From Rubrobacter calidifluminis (GTDB taxonomy: Bacteria; Actinomycetota; Rubrobacteria; Rubrobacterales; Rubrobacteraceae), in the NCBI RefSeq assembly GCF_028617075.1, contig NZ_JAQKGV010000019.1, positions 1-46,984 of the forward strand: a DNA stretch of 46,984 bases, given 5' to 3'. The notes beneath the pieces were generated by a model. It ran no database searches and was not told where the DNA came from. It saw nothing but the letters and a program-made list of their open reading frames with translations. Made by a program: the position numbers and the translations under genes. Shown here piece by piece: positions 16,087 to 24,706 of this stretch; position 1 is the stretch's first letter, and each line of letters opens with the position of its first letter.

Positions 16087-17499
16087 CTACTCGCCCGGGG
16101 TCACGGCCTCGGGCCTGCCCGGTGTGGACGTCAACCCTCCCTCCACCTCGCTCTCCTTGCCGACGGGCTCCCAGCGTATCACCAGCAGGAAGATCAGCAT
16201 GATGAGGGGGATGGCCGCCAGGTAGAGGATGGTGTGGCTCAGCCCCGCGGCTGCGAGTACGAGTGGGAACACGTAGAAGCCTAGCATACTACCTACCCTC
16301 GACATCGCCTCTGCCCATCCCGTTCCCACTCCCCGGAACTCCGTGGGATACGACATGGCGGCCATCGTCTTGCCCTGTGACCCCTGCCCGAAAGAGTGGG
16401 CGAGGATGAAGATGCCCAGAAGCAGACCCTCCAGGTACACGGAGATGGATCCACGCGTGGTCCCCGCGACGACCAAGCTTGCCGCTGCCACCGAGCAACC
16501 GATGACGGCAAGTCTCCAGACACCCAGCCTGCGGGTGAGAAACGCCTGCGTTCCACCGCCGAGGATACCGAAGAGGTTTATCACGGTCGTTCCCAGGATG
16601 GCGTAGAGCAGGCCCTTGCCCAAGATCAGAGCGGATATGGTCGGGAGGTAGAACCCCACCGCGTAATACTCCATGCTCTGTAGACCGGAGATGATCGAAG
16701 CCAGCGCTGTCCTAGCCCTGTATCCTGGCTGGAATATTGCCCCGAACCTTATGCGGCTCGGGCGCATGGACTCTTCCTCGGAGGGTTCCACCTCCACTCT
16801 GACATCGTAGTTCTTCTGGAGGATCCTGCCGGCCTCGCTCAGACCGAGATGATGTGCGGCCCACATCGGGCTCTCGTCCGCGTAGCGGAATCTCAACGCG
16901 AGGACCACCAGCGCCGGCACGGCACCGAATCCCACGGCCCAGCGCCACAGCTCGCCGCCCGCGCCGGCGAGGAACATCACAAGCGCGACCAGCCCCGTGC
17001 AGACCGTCGCGCAGTACCACATCATCTGCCAGAAGTTTACGTACTTGCCCTTGTCGCGGGAGTTGGTGAACTCAGCGACGAAGCTCAGAGACGCGGGCAT
17101 ATCGAGGCCGACCCCCACTCCGAGGCAGAACCTGAAGAAGAGCAGCCACCCCAGGTTCGGCGAGAGCGCTGCGCCCAGGGCCGCCACGACGAACAGGAAC
17201 AGGTCTATGGTGAACAGCTTGTAGCGACCTACCCTCTCGACCAGATATCCTCCGAACAGCGCGCCGATCAGCGCCCCGAACGCCATGATCGCCGTGACGG
17301 TACCCAGCTGGAAGGCGCTCAGAGAGAGCTCCTTCTGGAGTGAATCGACGCCGAACCCCAGGCTCGTGAAGTCGTAAGCGTCGATAAAAATGCCTCCCAG
17401 GGCCACGAACGCCAGTATCCGCGCCCTGCGGCTTCCGCTCGGGTGCGAGTTGACGTAGTTGATTATGTCCCGTTTGGAGCGTACGGTCAGGGTTTCCAT
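16087..17499 (-). CDS. MFS transporter, sugar-porter-like acid/sugar permease
   Basis: A 470-residue major facilitator protein with 12 predicted hydrophobic segments. The cytoplasmic N-terminus is followed by ILAFVALGGIFIDAYDFTSL, the D-x-Y-D signature seen in aromatic-acid and sugar-acid carriers. GALFGGYLVERVGRYKLFTI is the A-motif between helices 2 and 3, and FRFCLGVGVGLDMPASLSFV is helix 4/5. A central soluble loop (RYADESPMWAAHHLG to FGAIFQPGYRART) joins the two halves. It lies in the middle of the 21334-12621 operon, 40 bases before the epimerase gene. It probably brings in a second acid or polyol for the downstream epimerase, LarA-family and dehydrogenase enzymes. Direction and substrate are inference. 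Confidence 0.82.
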   Translation of the reverse strand: METLTVRSKRDIINYVNSHPSGSRRARILAFVALGGIFIDAYDFTSLGFGVDSLQKELSLSAFQLGTVTAIMAFGALIGALFGGYLVERVGRYKLFTIDLFLFVVAALGAALSPNLGWLLFFRFCLGVGVGLDMPASLSFVAEFTNSRDKGKYVNFWQMMWYCATVCTGLVALVMFLAGAGGELWRWAVGFGAVPALVVLALRFRYADESPMWAAHHLGLSEAGRILQKNYDVRVEVEPSEEESMRPSRIRFGAIFQPGYRARTALASIISGLQSMEYYAVGFYLPTISALILGKGLLYAILGTTVINLFGILGGGTQAFLTRRLGVWRLAVIGCSVAAASLVVAGTTRGSISVYLEGLLLGIFILAHSFGQGSQGKTMAAMSYPTEFRGVGTGWAEAMSRVGSMLGFYVFPLVLAAAGLSHTILYLAAIPLIMLIFLLVIRWEPVGKESEVEGGLTSTPGRPEAVTPGE

Positions 17500-17579
17500 T
17501 TCGTTTCCTCACCAGAGCCGATTTTGCTAGCCACTCGAAAGGCTCGAAGAATCATCAGGGTTTTCCCTATGCAAGCCTG

Positions 17580-18515
17580 TTACCCTCCTTCCTCGGTTAC
17601 ACCATCCACGCGCAACTCCACGTTCGTGCTCTGCTCCAGGAGCTTTACCAGGGCTCCCCAGTCCTCCCCGCCGAGTCCTGAGGCTTGGCCCTCCACGTAG
17701 CGCTGAAACGCCTGCCCGATGACCGGGAGCGGGACCCGACGTCGGGCGGCGGCCTCTAGGCCAATCTTCATGTCCTTGGCCTCCAGGTCTATGGAGAACC
17801 CAGGCTCGAAATCGCGCGCCACCACCCTGCGGGCGAACGTGTTGCGCAGATGGTAGCAGTCCGCCCCGGCGCTAGAGAGTGCCTTTATCAGCAGCTCGAG
17901 AGGTGCGCCGGCCCTGACTCCGAGGACCAGCCCCTCGGCGACGGCCTCGAGGATTGTGCCTGAGACCAAGTTGTTGACCATCTTTATGGTGGAGGCGACC
18001 CCGAGATCTCCGCAGAAAGTGATCTCGGAAGCCACGCACCTGAGAAGAGGCTCGACCTGCACGTATGTCTCTTCGTTCCCCGCGACCATCAGGGAGAGGG
18101 TGCCCTCCGCAGCCTCCCTTGAACTTTTGCCCATCGGGGCGTCCAGCAGACAAACCCCGTGCGCCTCCAGGTGGTCTCCGAGAGAGACCACAGCATCGGG
18201 TCCGATGGTACCCAGGTTCACCACGACGTCGCCCTGCTTGAGTGAGCCGACGAGGCCATCGTCGCCGAAGACCGCCTCGTGCGTGATCTCCGCGTCGGGC
18301 AGGATCAAGAGGAAGATCTTGCAGTCCTTCGGGAAACCGCTCGGGGATCCCACCGGACGACCTCCTGCTTTGGAGAGTAACTGCAGCCGCTCCCGCCGGA
18401 CGTCGTGACCGTACACTTGGTTGCCTTTCTTCGCGAGCCTTCCGGCTATAGGGAGTCCCATCGTGCCGAGCCCCACCACAGCCACGCAGCCCGCGTACTG
18501 CCCTCCGGTCAGCAT
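17580..18515 (-). CDS. YihU-like beta-hydroxyacid dehydrogenase, candidate sulfolactaldehyde reductase/DHPS dehydrogenase
   Basis: A 311-residue protein with the NAD(P) loop VAVVGLGTMGLPIAGRL (residues 11-27) and the catalytic Lys178 in STIKMVNNLVSG. The decisive segment is DAPMGKSS at residues 125-132. Most 3-hydroxyisobutyrate dehydrogenases have Ser-Gly-Gly here. E. coli YihU, the sulfolactaldehyde reductase, has Gly-Arg-Thr-Ser, whose Arg holds the sulfonate. Gly-Lys-Ser-Ser is a conservative match with Lys for Arg. Other YihU-like features are FSIDLEAKDMKIGLEAAA and the GGEDWGALVKLLEQ tail. It sits nine bases after the aldehyde dehydrogenase and divergent from suyAB. In this setting it would oxidise 2,3-dihydroxypropanesulfonate to sulfolactaldehyde or do the reverse. 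A non-sulfonated substrate remains possible. Confidence 0.75.
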   Translation of the reverse strand: MLTGGQYAGCVAVVGLGTMGLPIAGRLAKKGNQVYGHDVRRERLQLLSKAGGRPVGSPSGFPKDCKIFLLILPDAEITHEAVFGDDGLVGSLKQGDVVVNLGTIGPDAVVSLGDHLEAHGVCLLDAPMGKSSREAAEGTLSLMVAGNEETYVQVEPLLRCVASEITFCGDLGVASTIKMVNNLVSGTILEAVAEGLVLGVRAGAPLELLIKALSSAGADCYHLRNTFARRVVARDFEPGFSIDLEAKDMKIGLEAAARRRVPLPVIGQAFQRYVEGQASGLGGEDWGALVKLLEQSTNVELRVDGVTEEGG

Positions 18516-18524
18516 ATGTCTCTC

Positions 18525-20045
18525 CTAATCCGGATGTGGATTTCCTATGAACCGAAGATCGCGCGTAGCAATATACTGGTATTCAAGGAATTCCTCCAAT
18601 CCCTCGTGCCCTCCTTCGCGTCCGATCCCGCTGTCCTTCACCCCGCCCATCGGGACGTTGGCCGCGCTCGCGAGCCCCTCGTTGACGCCCGCTATACCGA
18701 CCTCGAGGCTCGAGGCTACACGCAGAGCTTTCGTCTCATCGTGAGAGAATACGTAGGCTGCTAGTCCGAGAGGGTTCTGTTTCAGATGACCGATGAGCTC
18801 CGACAGATCAGAGAACCCCACCACCAGCGCCAGAGGCCCGAAGATCTCGGTCCGTAGCAGGTGCTGATCTGTGTCGCGGTAATCGCGAGAGACGAGCAGC
18901 TCCGCCGGGAAAAAGCACTCTGGATAGATGCCATCCTGCCGAGATGGCATCCGCGCTGCCGCCACCCGCGCGAATCCTCTCTCGAGAGCACGGTCGCGGA
19001 TCTCTTCCACCGCCCGGCGCCGCTCTACGTTTATGAGAGGGCCAAGCGTGGTCTCTTCCCGCAGGGGGTCTCCCAGCCGCAAGTCGTTTATCCGCTCGCC
19101 AAGGCCGGAGATAAACTCCTCGTAGCATCTGTCGTGTACGTAGAAGACGTTGGCCGCGACGCAGGATTGCCCACAGTTGCGGAACTTGCTCACCATGGCC
19201 TGCTCGACGGCGAGCCCGAGATCTGCATCCTCAAGCACGATGAACGGCGCACAGCCCCCAAGCTCAAGTGCCAGACGCTTGGTAGTCGCCGCAGACCTCT
19301 CGTAGAGCTTCTTCCCTACGCTGGTGGAACCTGTGAAGCTCAGAACCCTGACCCGCGGATCCTCTAGCATAGGGCGCGTGATCTCCTCCGCCGGCCCAGT
19401 CAGCAGGTTAGCCACTCCTTCCGGAAAACCTGCTTCTTCCAAACACCCGAAGAGTTTCACGACGGAGTTAGGCGCCTCCTCGCTGGGGCGAGCAACAACG
19501 GTGCAGCCGGCCGCTAGGGCCGGGGCGATCTTGCGCGCCTGGATTGAGACGGGAAAGTTCCACGGGGTGAGGCACGCGGCCACCCCGGCCGGCTTTCGCA
19601 GTATCATCTGGGGGCCTCCATCTCGGCCTTCCACGCAGGTGAACCGCTGAAGCCGCCGGGCCTCCCCGGAAAACCATCGGAAGTAGTCGGCAGCGAAGTG
19701 CACCTCGCCCACCGCTTCTCCGAGCAACTTTCCACTCTCGAGTGCGAGTACCTCTCCTATCACCTCCGCCCGCTCGACGAGCAGCCGACTCACGCGCTCA
19801 AGAATCCGTGCACGCTCGAACGCCGGTGTCTTCCGCCAGCGGTCCAGCGCGCCGGCCGCCGCTTCCACGGCCTCTTTTGCATCCTCCTCGTCTGCCAGTG
19901 CCTGACGGGATATTACCTCTCCGGTAGCGGGATTCATCACCTCGAATGATGACGACCTCGTCCGCCATACACCCCCGATGAACATCGGGGCCGCTTCTAT
20001 GCCTCCCAGTACCGAGGTACGGCGTTCGCCTCTCTCTGAGCTCAT
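18525..20045 (-). CDS. Aldehyde dehydrogenase, candidate sulfolactaldehyde dehydrogenase
   Basis: A 506-residue ALDH-superfamily enzyme. The ATG at 20043-20045 overlaps the stop of the upstream transporter (ATGA). The order of motifs is complete: TPWNFPVSIQARKIAPALAA (160-179), the nucleotide loop FTGSTSVGKKLYE, general base Glu261 in LALELGG, nucleophile Cys295 in NCGQSCVAAN, and EIFGPLALVVGF. Arg171 occupies the place of the substrate-anchoring Arg of succinate-semialdehyde dehydrogenase, so an anionic aldehyde is likely. Residue 186, in VVARPSEE, is Arg where nearly all ALDHs have the cofactor-binding Lys. Known sulfolactaldehyde dehydrogenases are of this GabD-like type. Next to suyAB and a YihU-like gene, oxidation of sulfolactaldehyde to sulfolactate is the best guess, with succinate semialdehyde as the fallback. 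Confidence 0.82.
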   Translation of the reverse strand: MSSERGERRTSVLGGIEAAPMFIGGVWRTRSSSFEVMNPATGEVISRQALADEEDAKEAVEAAAGALDRWRKTPAFERARILERVSRLLVERAEVIGEVLALESGKLLGEAVGEVHFAADYFRWFSGEARRLQRFTCVEGRDGGPQMILRKPAGVAACLTPWNFPVSIQARKIAPALAAGCTVVARPSEEAPNSVVKLFGCLEEAGFPEGVANLLTGPAEEITRPMLEDPRVRVLSFTGSTSVGKKLYERSAATTKRLALELGGCAPFIVLEDADLGLAVEQAMVSKFRNCGQSCVAANVFYVHDRCYEEFISGLGERINDLRLGDPLREETTLGPLINVERRRAVEEIRDRALERGFARVAAARMPSRQDGIYPECFFPAELLVSRDYRDTDQHLLRTEIFGPLALVVGFSDLSELIGHLKQNPLGLAAYVFSHDETKALRVASSLEVGIAGVNEGLASAANVPMGGVKDSGIGREGGHEGLEEFLEYQYIATRDLRFIGNPHPD

Positions 20046-21334
20046 TGGTTGACCACCTCCGCTGCACGCTCGTCCTGCACCAATCTCATCTGGCGTATCG
20101 GGGTGAGGAAGAACACCACGCAGAGGATCGCACCCAGCATCGTGACCCCACAAAGCGACAGCGCCGCTGCGAACCCGAAGTACTCCGCTACCACGCCCGT
20201 GAGGGCGGGTGCGACGATCGAGGCCAGCGCTCCCGCGGTGTTCATTATCCCACCGAGCGATCCTGCCGCTCCGCCCGGCGCCAAATCCTGGGGCACCGAC
20301 CACAGGATGGCCGTGGATGCCGACTCTGCGGCCATCGCGAGGACGAGCAGCCAGGCTGCCGTCGTCGCCGAATGCGCGAACGCGGCTCCTACGACCGATA
20401 TCGCTACCAGCTGCGAAACCACGAGGATGCTCTTCTTGACCCGATTCAGGTTGTAACCCCTGCCGATGAGCCTGTCGCTGAGCATGCCTACCAGCGGCTG
20501 CGCCAACACGCCGGCTATCCAGGGCATCGTCGCGTAGAACGCTACGCTGCCCAGGTTCATGTGGCGTGCTTCGATCAGGTACCCTGGCAACCAGGTGAGA
20601 TATAGATAGTAGACGTAGTCCTGGAAGAACTTGATGAACACGATCGCCCAGGTGTTCCGGCGCTGCAGGAGCAGACGTAGCCTCACACCACCCCCCGATT
20701 TCGCCAGGACGTCTTCCCTGGTAGCAGGACGCCGTTCACGAAAGCTGAACATCCAGAGCGCTACCCACGCTAGGCTGGCCAGACCGGTCACGACGAAGGC
20801 TATATGCCAGTCCGGATCGGCCCGCGAGCCGAACCAGACCATCAGTCCTAGCATTATCCCAGGAGTCAGCGCGTACCCCAGCCGTAAACCGGAGAGGTAG
20901 ACGCCTGTCGCCGTACCACGCCGCTCTGGTCTGAAATTCTCCGTGACGACCTTAGTCGCCGCAGGGAAGTTCGCCGCTTCCCCGGCACCCACGATCAGCC
21001 TGCTGAAGAGCAGCGTGACCGGAGTCCTCGCGAAACCGGTGAGCATCGAACCTAGCGACCAGATGGCTGCTGCGGCCCCATACACTCGCTTCGCTCCCAG
21101 CCGATCGCAGAGATACCCGGCCGGAAGATTGAATAGCAGATAGGTCCAGCCAAAGGCGGAGAGTATGACGCCCATCGCAGCCTTGCTCATATGCAGATCT
21201 CCAGCGATGAAGGTGTTGGCTGTAGAGATGCTGCCCCGGTCGATCGCATTGATCAGCGTGCCTGAGAAAAGCAGAAAAATGATCCAGATCTGCCATTTCG
21301 AATGTCCGGCAAAGACCTTCCGGAAACTTCTCAA
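20042..21334 (-). CDS. MFS transporter, anion:cation symporter type, candidate sulfolactate/DHPS importer
   Basis: A 430-residue, 12-helix major facilitator of the ACS (glucarate/phthalate) group. Landmarks are LINAIDRGSISTANTFIAGD in helix 1, MGVILSAFGWTYLLFNLPAG in helix 2, GYLCDRLGAKRVYG as A-motif, and SRLIVGAGEAANFPAATKVV in helix 4 with the conserved GAGEA-xFP. The carriers of this group move small organic anions. It is the first gene of the minus operon and divergent from suyA, with 182 bases between the starts. That position suits uptake of the sulfonate that both operons consume. The aldehyde dehydrogenase start overlaps its stop. Confidence 0.85.
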   Translation of the reverse strand: MRSFRKVFAGHSKWQIWIIFLLFSGTLINAIDRGSISTANTFIAGDLHMSKAAMGVILSAFGWTYLLFNLPAGYLCDRLGAKRVYGAAAAIWSLGSMLTGFARTPVTLLFSRLIVGAGEAANFPAATKVVTENFRPERRGTATGVYLSGLRLGYALTPGIMLGLMVWFGSRADPDWHIAFVVTGLASLAWVALWMFSFRERRPATREDVLAKSGGGVRLRLLLQRRNTWAIVFIKFFQDYVYYLYLTWLPGYLIEARHMNLGSVAFYATMPWIAGVLAQPLVGMLSDRLIGRGYNLNRVKKSILVVSQLVAISVVGAAFAHSATTAAWLLVLAMAAESASTAILWSVPQDLAPGGAAGSLGGIMNTAGALASIVAPALTGVVAEYFGFAAALSLCGVTMLGAILCVVFFLTPIRQMRLVQDERAAEVVNQ

Positions 21335-21516
21335 CCGTTCGCCTCCTCAATACCAGCCTGCTCCCACGAAGGAATAATCTACTATATAAGTAGACTTTGT
21401 GCGTTTGTGTGTGGACCTGGAGGTGTCTCTCCCAATCATGTTACCCTCAACACCGCGTATTGGTATTACGTTATACTATAGCTGTGAAAGCGAGAAAACA
21501 AGAAGGAGATTCGAGA
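21335..21516. promoter_or_regulatory. Divergent control region between transporter and suyA
   Basis: This 182-base region separates two divergent operons and must hold both promoters. It is richer in A+T than its surroundings. TCTACT-N5-AGTAGA at 21378-21394 is a 6-bp inverted repeat with a TATA-like centre. TATACT at 21472-21477 is a likely -10 element for suyA, although its -35 partner is weak (TCAACA at 21447-21452 is 19 bases away). The FCD regulator encoded in the operon is the natural candidate to bind here. Its operator cannot be assigned by eye. Confidence 0.45.
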
Positions 21517-21795
21517 GTGCACAAGTTCCTGATCCACAAACGCGGGGATCACGTCGGGGTTACCATCTCGGATGTAGAAGCTGGAGAGAGGGTGATCGGG
21601 ATATTTATGGACGACGATTCAAAGATCGAAGTGGTGGCCAGGGATGACGTACCGCTCGGGCACAAGATTGCGATCTCGGATCTCGAGCCGGGAGGTACGG
21701 TGATCGAGTACGGTGTACGTATAGGCAAGGCCCCTGAGGGACTTTCAGTGGGCGATTACGTTCACACTCACAACCTTAAGAGCGCGAGGTGGTAA
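21517..21795 (+). CDS. suyA: Sulfolactate sulfo-lyase small subunit (SuyA, SAF domain)
   Basis: A 92-residue SAF-domain protein. The start is the GTG at 21517, with GAAGGAG eight bases upstream. The frame is open further back but without a good site. The product runs from [20 protein letters not shown] through [14 protein letters not shown] to [14 protein letters not shown]. The length and the end HxHNxKxxRW match SuyA, the 8-10 kDa partner of SuyB. Together they split (2R)-3-sulfolactate into pyruvate and sulfite in the cytoplasm. Split altronate dehydratases share the fold, so the assignment leans on SuyB and the two sulfolactate dehydrogenase genes that follow. It overlaps suyB by seven bases. 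Confidence 0.85.
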   Translation: MHKFLIHKRGDHVGVTISDVEAGERVIGIFMDDDSKIEVVARDDVPLGHKIAISDLEPGGTVIEYGVRIGKAPEGLSVGDYVHTHNLKSARW

Positions 21796-22952
21796 CCGTG
21801 GAAGAGCTGTTCGGCTTTCGCAGGGAAAACGGACGGGTCGGGGTGCGCAACCACGTCGTCATCCTGCCGGTCGACGATATCTCGAACGCCGCGTGTGAGG
21901 CCGTGGCAAGCCACGTGCAGGGTACCATGGCGCTGCCGCATTCGTACGGACGCCTGCAGTACGGCGAGGATCTGGAGCTTCATTTCAGGACCATGATCGG
22001 GACCGGCTCCAACCCGAACGTGGCCGCCGCGGTCGTCATAGGTATCGAAGAGAACTGGACTGCCAGGGTGGCAGAGGGCATCAGGGAGACCGGAAAACCC
22101 GTGGCCCAGTTCTCCATTGAGGGACACGGAGACTTCGAGACTGTACGCAGGGCCTCTTGGAAAGCCAGGGAGTTCGTGCAGTGGGCCTCTGAGCTCCGGC
22201 GCGAGCCGGTTGGGCTCGAAGATCTCACGGTAAGCATCAAGTGCGGAGAGTCAGACACCACGACCGGACTCGCCTCGTGCCCCACCGTGGGTGTAGTGGT
22301 AGACCGGCTCGTGGATGCAGGCGCGACAGTCATATTCGGTGAGACCTCGGAGCTCACGGGAGGTGAGCACCTGATCGCCGAGCGGATGGCCACCCCAGAG
22401 CTCAAGGAGAGGTTCATGGAGACGTACGAGAGCTACGTCTCTTTCATCGAATCTCAGGGTGTGGACCTGCTGGGATCACAACCAACCCAGGGCAACATAG
22501 CCGGAGGGCTCTCGACGATCGAGGAGAAGGCTCTGGGCAACATCGAGAAGACGGGAACAAAAGAGATTATAGGTGTTCTGAAACCTGCCGAGGCACCGCA
22601 GGATGGCCCAGGGCTCTACTTCATGGACAGCTCCTCGGCTGCCGCTGAATTCGTCACGCTCATGGCCGCTGGGGGAGCAGTTGTCCATCTTTTCCCCACC
22701 GGGCAGGGTAATATAGTGGGCAACCCCATAGAGCCGGTCATAAAGATCTCCGCCAACCCCAAGACCGTAAAGAGTATGGCTGAGCACATAGACGTGGACG
22801 TGAGCGGGCTTCTGAGCCGCGAGCTCACGCTTCCTGAGGCCGGAGACCTCCTTATGGAGGATCTGGTCCGGACGGTGAACGGCAGGCTGACGTCGGCGGA
22901 GGTGTTGGGGCACAGAGAGTTCGTGATGACCAAACTATATCCTAGCGCGTAA
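21789..22952 (+). CDS. suyB: Sulfolactate sulfo-lyase large subunit (SuyB)
   Basis: A 387-residue protein of the UxaA/SuyB family, the catalytic subunit that eliminates sulfite from (2R)-sulfolactate. It matches the SuyB pattern I know in many places: [150 protein letters not shown] and the end [14 protein letters not shown]. Cysteines in KCGESD and ASCPT fit the family's metal site. The size equals the 42-kDa SuyB of the characterised enzyme. Either the GTG at 21789 or the one at 21798 is the start; the latter has GAGGTGG just upstream. Confidence 0.87.
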   Translation: MVTVEELFGFRRENGRVGVRNHVVILPVDDISNAACEAVASHVQGTMALPHSYGRLQYGEDLELHFRTMIGTGSNPNVAAAVVIGIEENWTARVAEGIRETGKPVAQFSIEGHGDFETVRRASWKAREFVQWASELRREPVGLEDLTVSIKCGESDTTTGLASCPTVGVVVDRLVDAGATVIFGETSELTGGEHLIAERMATPELKERFMETYESYVSFIESQGVDLLGSQPTQGNIAGGLSTIEEKALGNIEKTGTKEIIGVLKPAEAPQDGPGLYFMDSSSAAAEFVTLMAAGGAVVHLFPTGQGNIVGNPIEPVIKISANPKTVKSMAEHIDVDVSGLLSRELTLPEAGDLLMEDLVRTVNGRLTSAEVLGHREFVMTKLYPSA

Positions 22953-22968
22953 AGGAGAGACGAGCATC

Positions 22969-23694
22969 ATGTTCAAACCCGTCTCGGACAGTCGGGCGTA
23001 CAGCGAAAAGATCGTCTCACAGATCACCGATGCCATTGTCAAAGGAGACCTTAAACCCGGTGACAGGATGCCGACCGAGCGGGACCTCGCGGAGCAGTTC
23101 GGCGTCAGCCGCACCGTAGTCAGAGATGCGGTGAAGACGCTCGCTGGGCGCGGCATCCTGCGGGTTAAGCAGGGAGCAGGGATCTTCGTCGCCACACCGG
23201 AGGAGGCCATGCCGGGAGCCCTGAGCGCCCTATCCAGGATGATCCTCGTGGGAGGCCCTGCCCTCAGGGATCACTTCGAGGTCCGTAAAATCCTGGAGAC
23301 ACAGGCCGCTGAGTGGGCTGCAGAGAGAGCGAAGGACCACCATTTGGAGCGCCTGCAGCAGATCCTCAACGACGCCTTCAGGTACGAAAACGATCCGGAA
23401 GTGTTGAGCGAGCGTGACGCCAGGTTCCACACCGGGCTCGCCGAAGCCTCCGGGAACCTCGTGCTCGTTCGTGTTATGCTGGTTCTGCTCGACCTCCTAT
23501 CCGCCAGCCGACGCGAGACACTGAGTATACCCGGGAGGGCCCGCCAGTCTCTGGAGGACCACGTACGCATCTTGGAGCAGGTAAAGGCCCGGAATCCCGC
23601 CGGGGCCCGTCAGGCCATGCTCGACCACCTCGAGTCGGTCGAGACCTCACTGGCCAGGATTCATCCCGAGCTCGGGATCGGGGTTCCGGCGTGA
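22969..23694 (+). CDS. GntR/FadR-type regulator with FCD domain
   Basis: A 241-residue transcription factor with ATG start and AAGGAG ten bases upstream. Residues 10-75 form a winged helix-turn-helix: KPGDRMPTERDLAEQFGVSR then TVVRDAVKTLAGRGILRVKQ and GAGIFV. The C-terminal two-thirds is an all-helical FCD ligand domain with the usual metal residues: Asp and His in RDARFHTGLAEASGN, His in EDHVRILEQ and His in MLDHLES. Members are usually repressors released by the acid their operon degrades. Its place between suyB and slcC suggests autoregulation and control of the divergent transporter operon by sulfolactate or sulfopyruvate. The effector is inferred. Confidence 0.88.
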   Translation: MFKPVSDSRAYSEKIVSQITDAIVKGDLKPGDRMPTERDLAEQFGVSRTVVRDAVKTLAGRGILRVKQGAGIFVATPEEAMPGALSALSRMILVGGPALRDHFEVRKILETQAAEWAAERAKDHHLERLQQILNDAFRYENDPEVLSERDARFHTGLAEASGNLVLVRVMLVLLDLLSASRRETLSIPGRARQSLEDHVRILEQVKARNPAGARQAMLDHLESVETSLARIHPELGIGVPA

Positions 23695-23755
23695 CGGATG
23701 CAAAGACGAGACGGGCTCGGAGAACCGCCGGCGCCGGAGAGAAAACGTACTCGCC

Positions 23756-24706
23756 GTGAGCAAGATCGTCGTAACCGAGCTCATGTGGCCCCGGGGGCTG
23801 GAGGAGCTACGCTCCTGCGGCAGCGTGGTCTATGACCCCGAGATGTGGACGAAACCAGAAGAGCTTGTTGCGGAGGTGACCTCTGCCGATGCCCTGATCG
23901 TCCGCAACGCGACCAGAGTCGATGCTTCTCTGCTCGAAGCCGGTCGAAAGCTCAGGGTGGTGGGCCGACTGGGTGTCGGTCTGGACAACATAGACCTTGC
24001 AGCGGCGAGAAGGCGGAGGTTGCCCGTGGTCTACGCGAGAAACGCCAACGCCACCTCCGTGGCCGAGTACGTAATGGCTGCTTTGCTGGAGGGTTCGCGG
24101 AAACTCTACGAAGCTAGTGCGAGCGTACGAAGAGGAGACTGGAACCGCAAGCAATTCACGGGGGCGGAACTCTACGGCAAGACCCTGGGGTTGATCGGAC
24201 TGGGCGAGACCGCCCGGCGGGTCGCCAAGCGAGCGAGGGCGTTCGAGATGGGGGTCCTGGGTTACGACCCCTACGTTGCTCCCTACGACTACCCGGTGAT
24301 GGAGGGAGGAATCGAAATGGTGGAACTCGCGGACCTTCTCCGGCGCGCAGACTTCGTGAGCCTGCACGTACCCCTGACCAGTGAGACCCGACACATGATT
24401 TCCAGGGATTCTTTTAAGATGATGAGGCACGATGCCTGGATCATAAACGCCTCTCGTGGCGGAGTCTTGGACGAGATGGCGCTGGCGGCAGCTCTGAACG
24501 AGGGACTCATCGCCGGAGCCGTGCTTGACGTGCTGGAAGAAGAGCCACCCCCCCCCGACAACCCCCTCCTGAAGCAGGACCGAGTAATACTCACGCCACA
24601 TGTTGCGGGCCTCACCGAGGAATCTCAGGAACGTATCTCTCTCCTGATTGCACGCGAAGTTATCAGGGTGCTGAAGGGGGGACATTCCCTGTGCCTGGCA
24701 ACTTGA
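23756..24706 (+). CDS. slcC: (S)-sulfolactate dehydrogenase-like D-2-hydroxyacid dehydrogenase (SlcC)
   Basis: A 316-residue NAD-dependent D-isomer 2-hydroxyacid dehydrogenase of the phosphoglycerate dehydrogenase type, lacking the C-terminal regulatory domains of SerA. Visible motifs are VVGRLGVGLDNIDLAAARRR, NATSVAEYVMAALL, the Rossmann loop LGLIGLGETARRVAKRA, INASRGGVLDEMALAAAL with the substrate Arg, the Glu in DVLEEEPPPPDNPL and the His in LTPHVAGLT. SlcC of Chromohalobacter, which oxidises (S)-sulfolactate to sulfopyruvate, belongs to this family. Together with comC it forms the two-dehydrogenase racemase that supplies the (R)-isomer to SuyAB. The GTG start has only a weak ribosome-binding site. 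A generic hydroxyacid dehydrogenase role is possible, but the gene context is strong. Confidence 0.82.
   Translation: MSKIVVTELMWPRGLEELRSCGSVVYDPEMWTKPEELVAEVTSADALIVRNATRVDASLLEAGRKLRVVGRLGVGLDNIDLAAARRRRLPVVYARNANATSVAEYVMAALLEGSRKLYEASASVRRGDWNRKQFTGAELYGKTLGLIGLGETARRVAKRARAFEMGVLGYDPYVAPYDYPVMEGGIEMVELADLLRRADFVSLHVPLTSETRHMISRDSFKMMRHDAWIINASRGGVLDEMALAAALNEGLIAGAVLDVLEEEPPPPDNPLLKQDRVILTPHVAGLTEESQERISLLIAREVIRVLKGGHSLCLAT

Noticed and set aside
21517-22952. Split altronate dehydratase (UxaA) as the function of the suyAB-like pair
   Set aside because: The fold is shared, but the motifs resemble SuyB closely, and the following SlcC-like and ComC-like genes fit sulfolactate rather than altronate, which would come with a mannonate/tagaturonate reductase. 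Kept as an alternative only.
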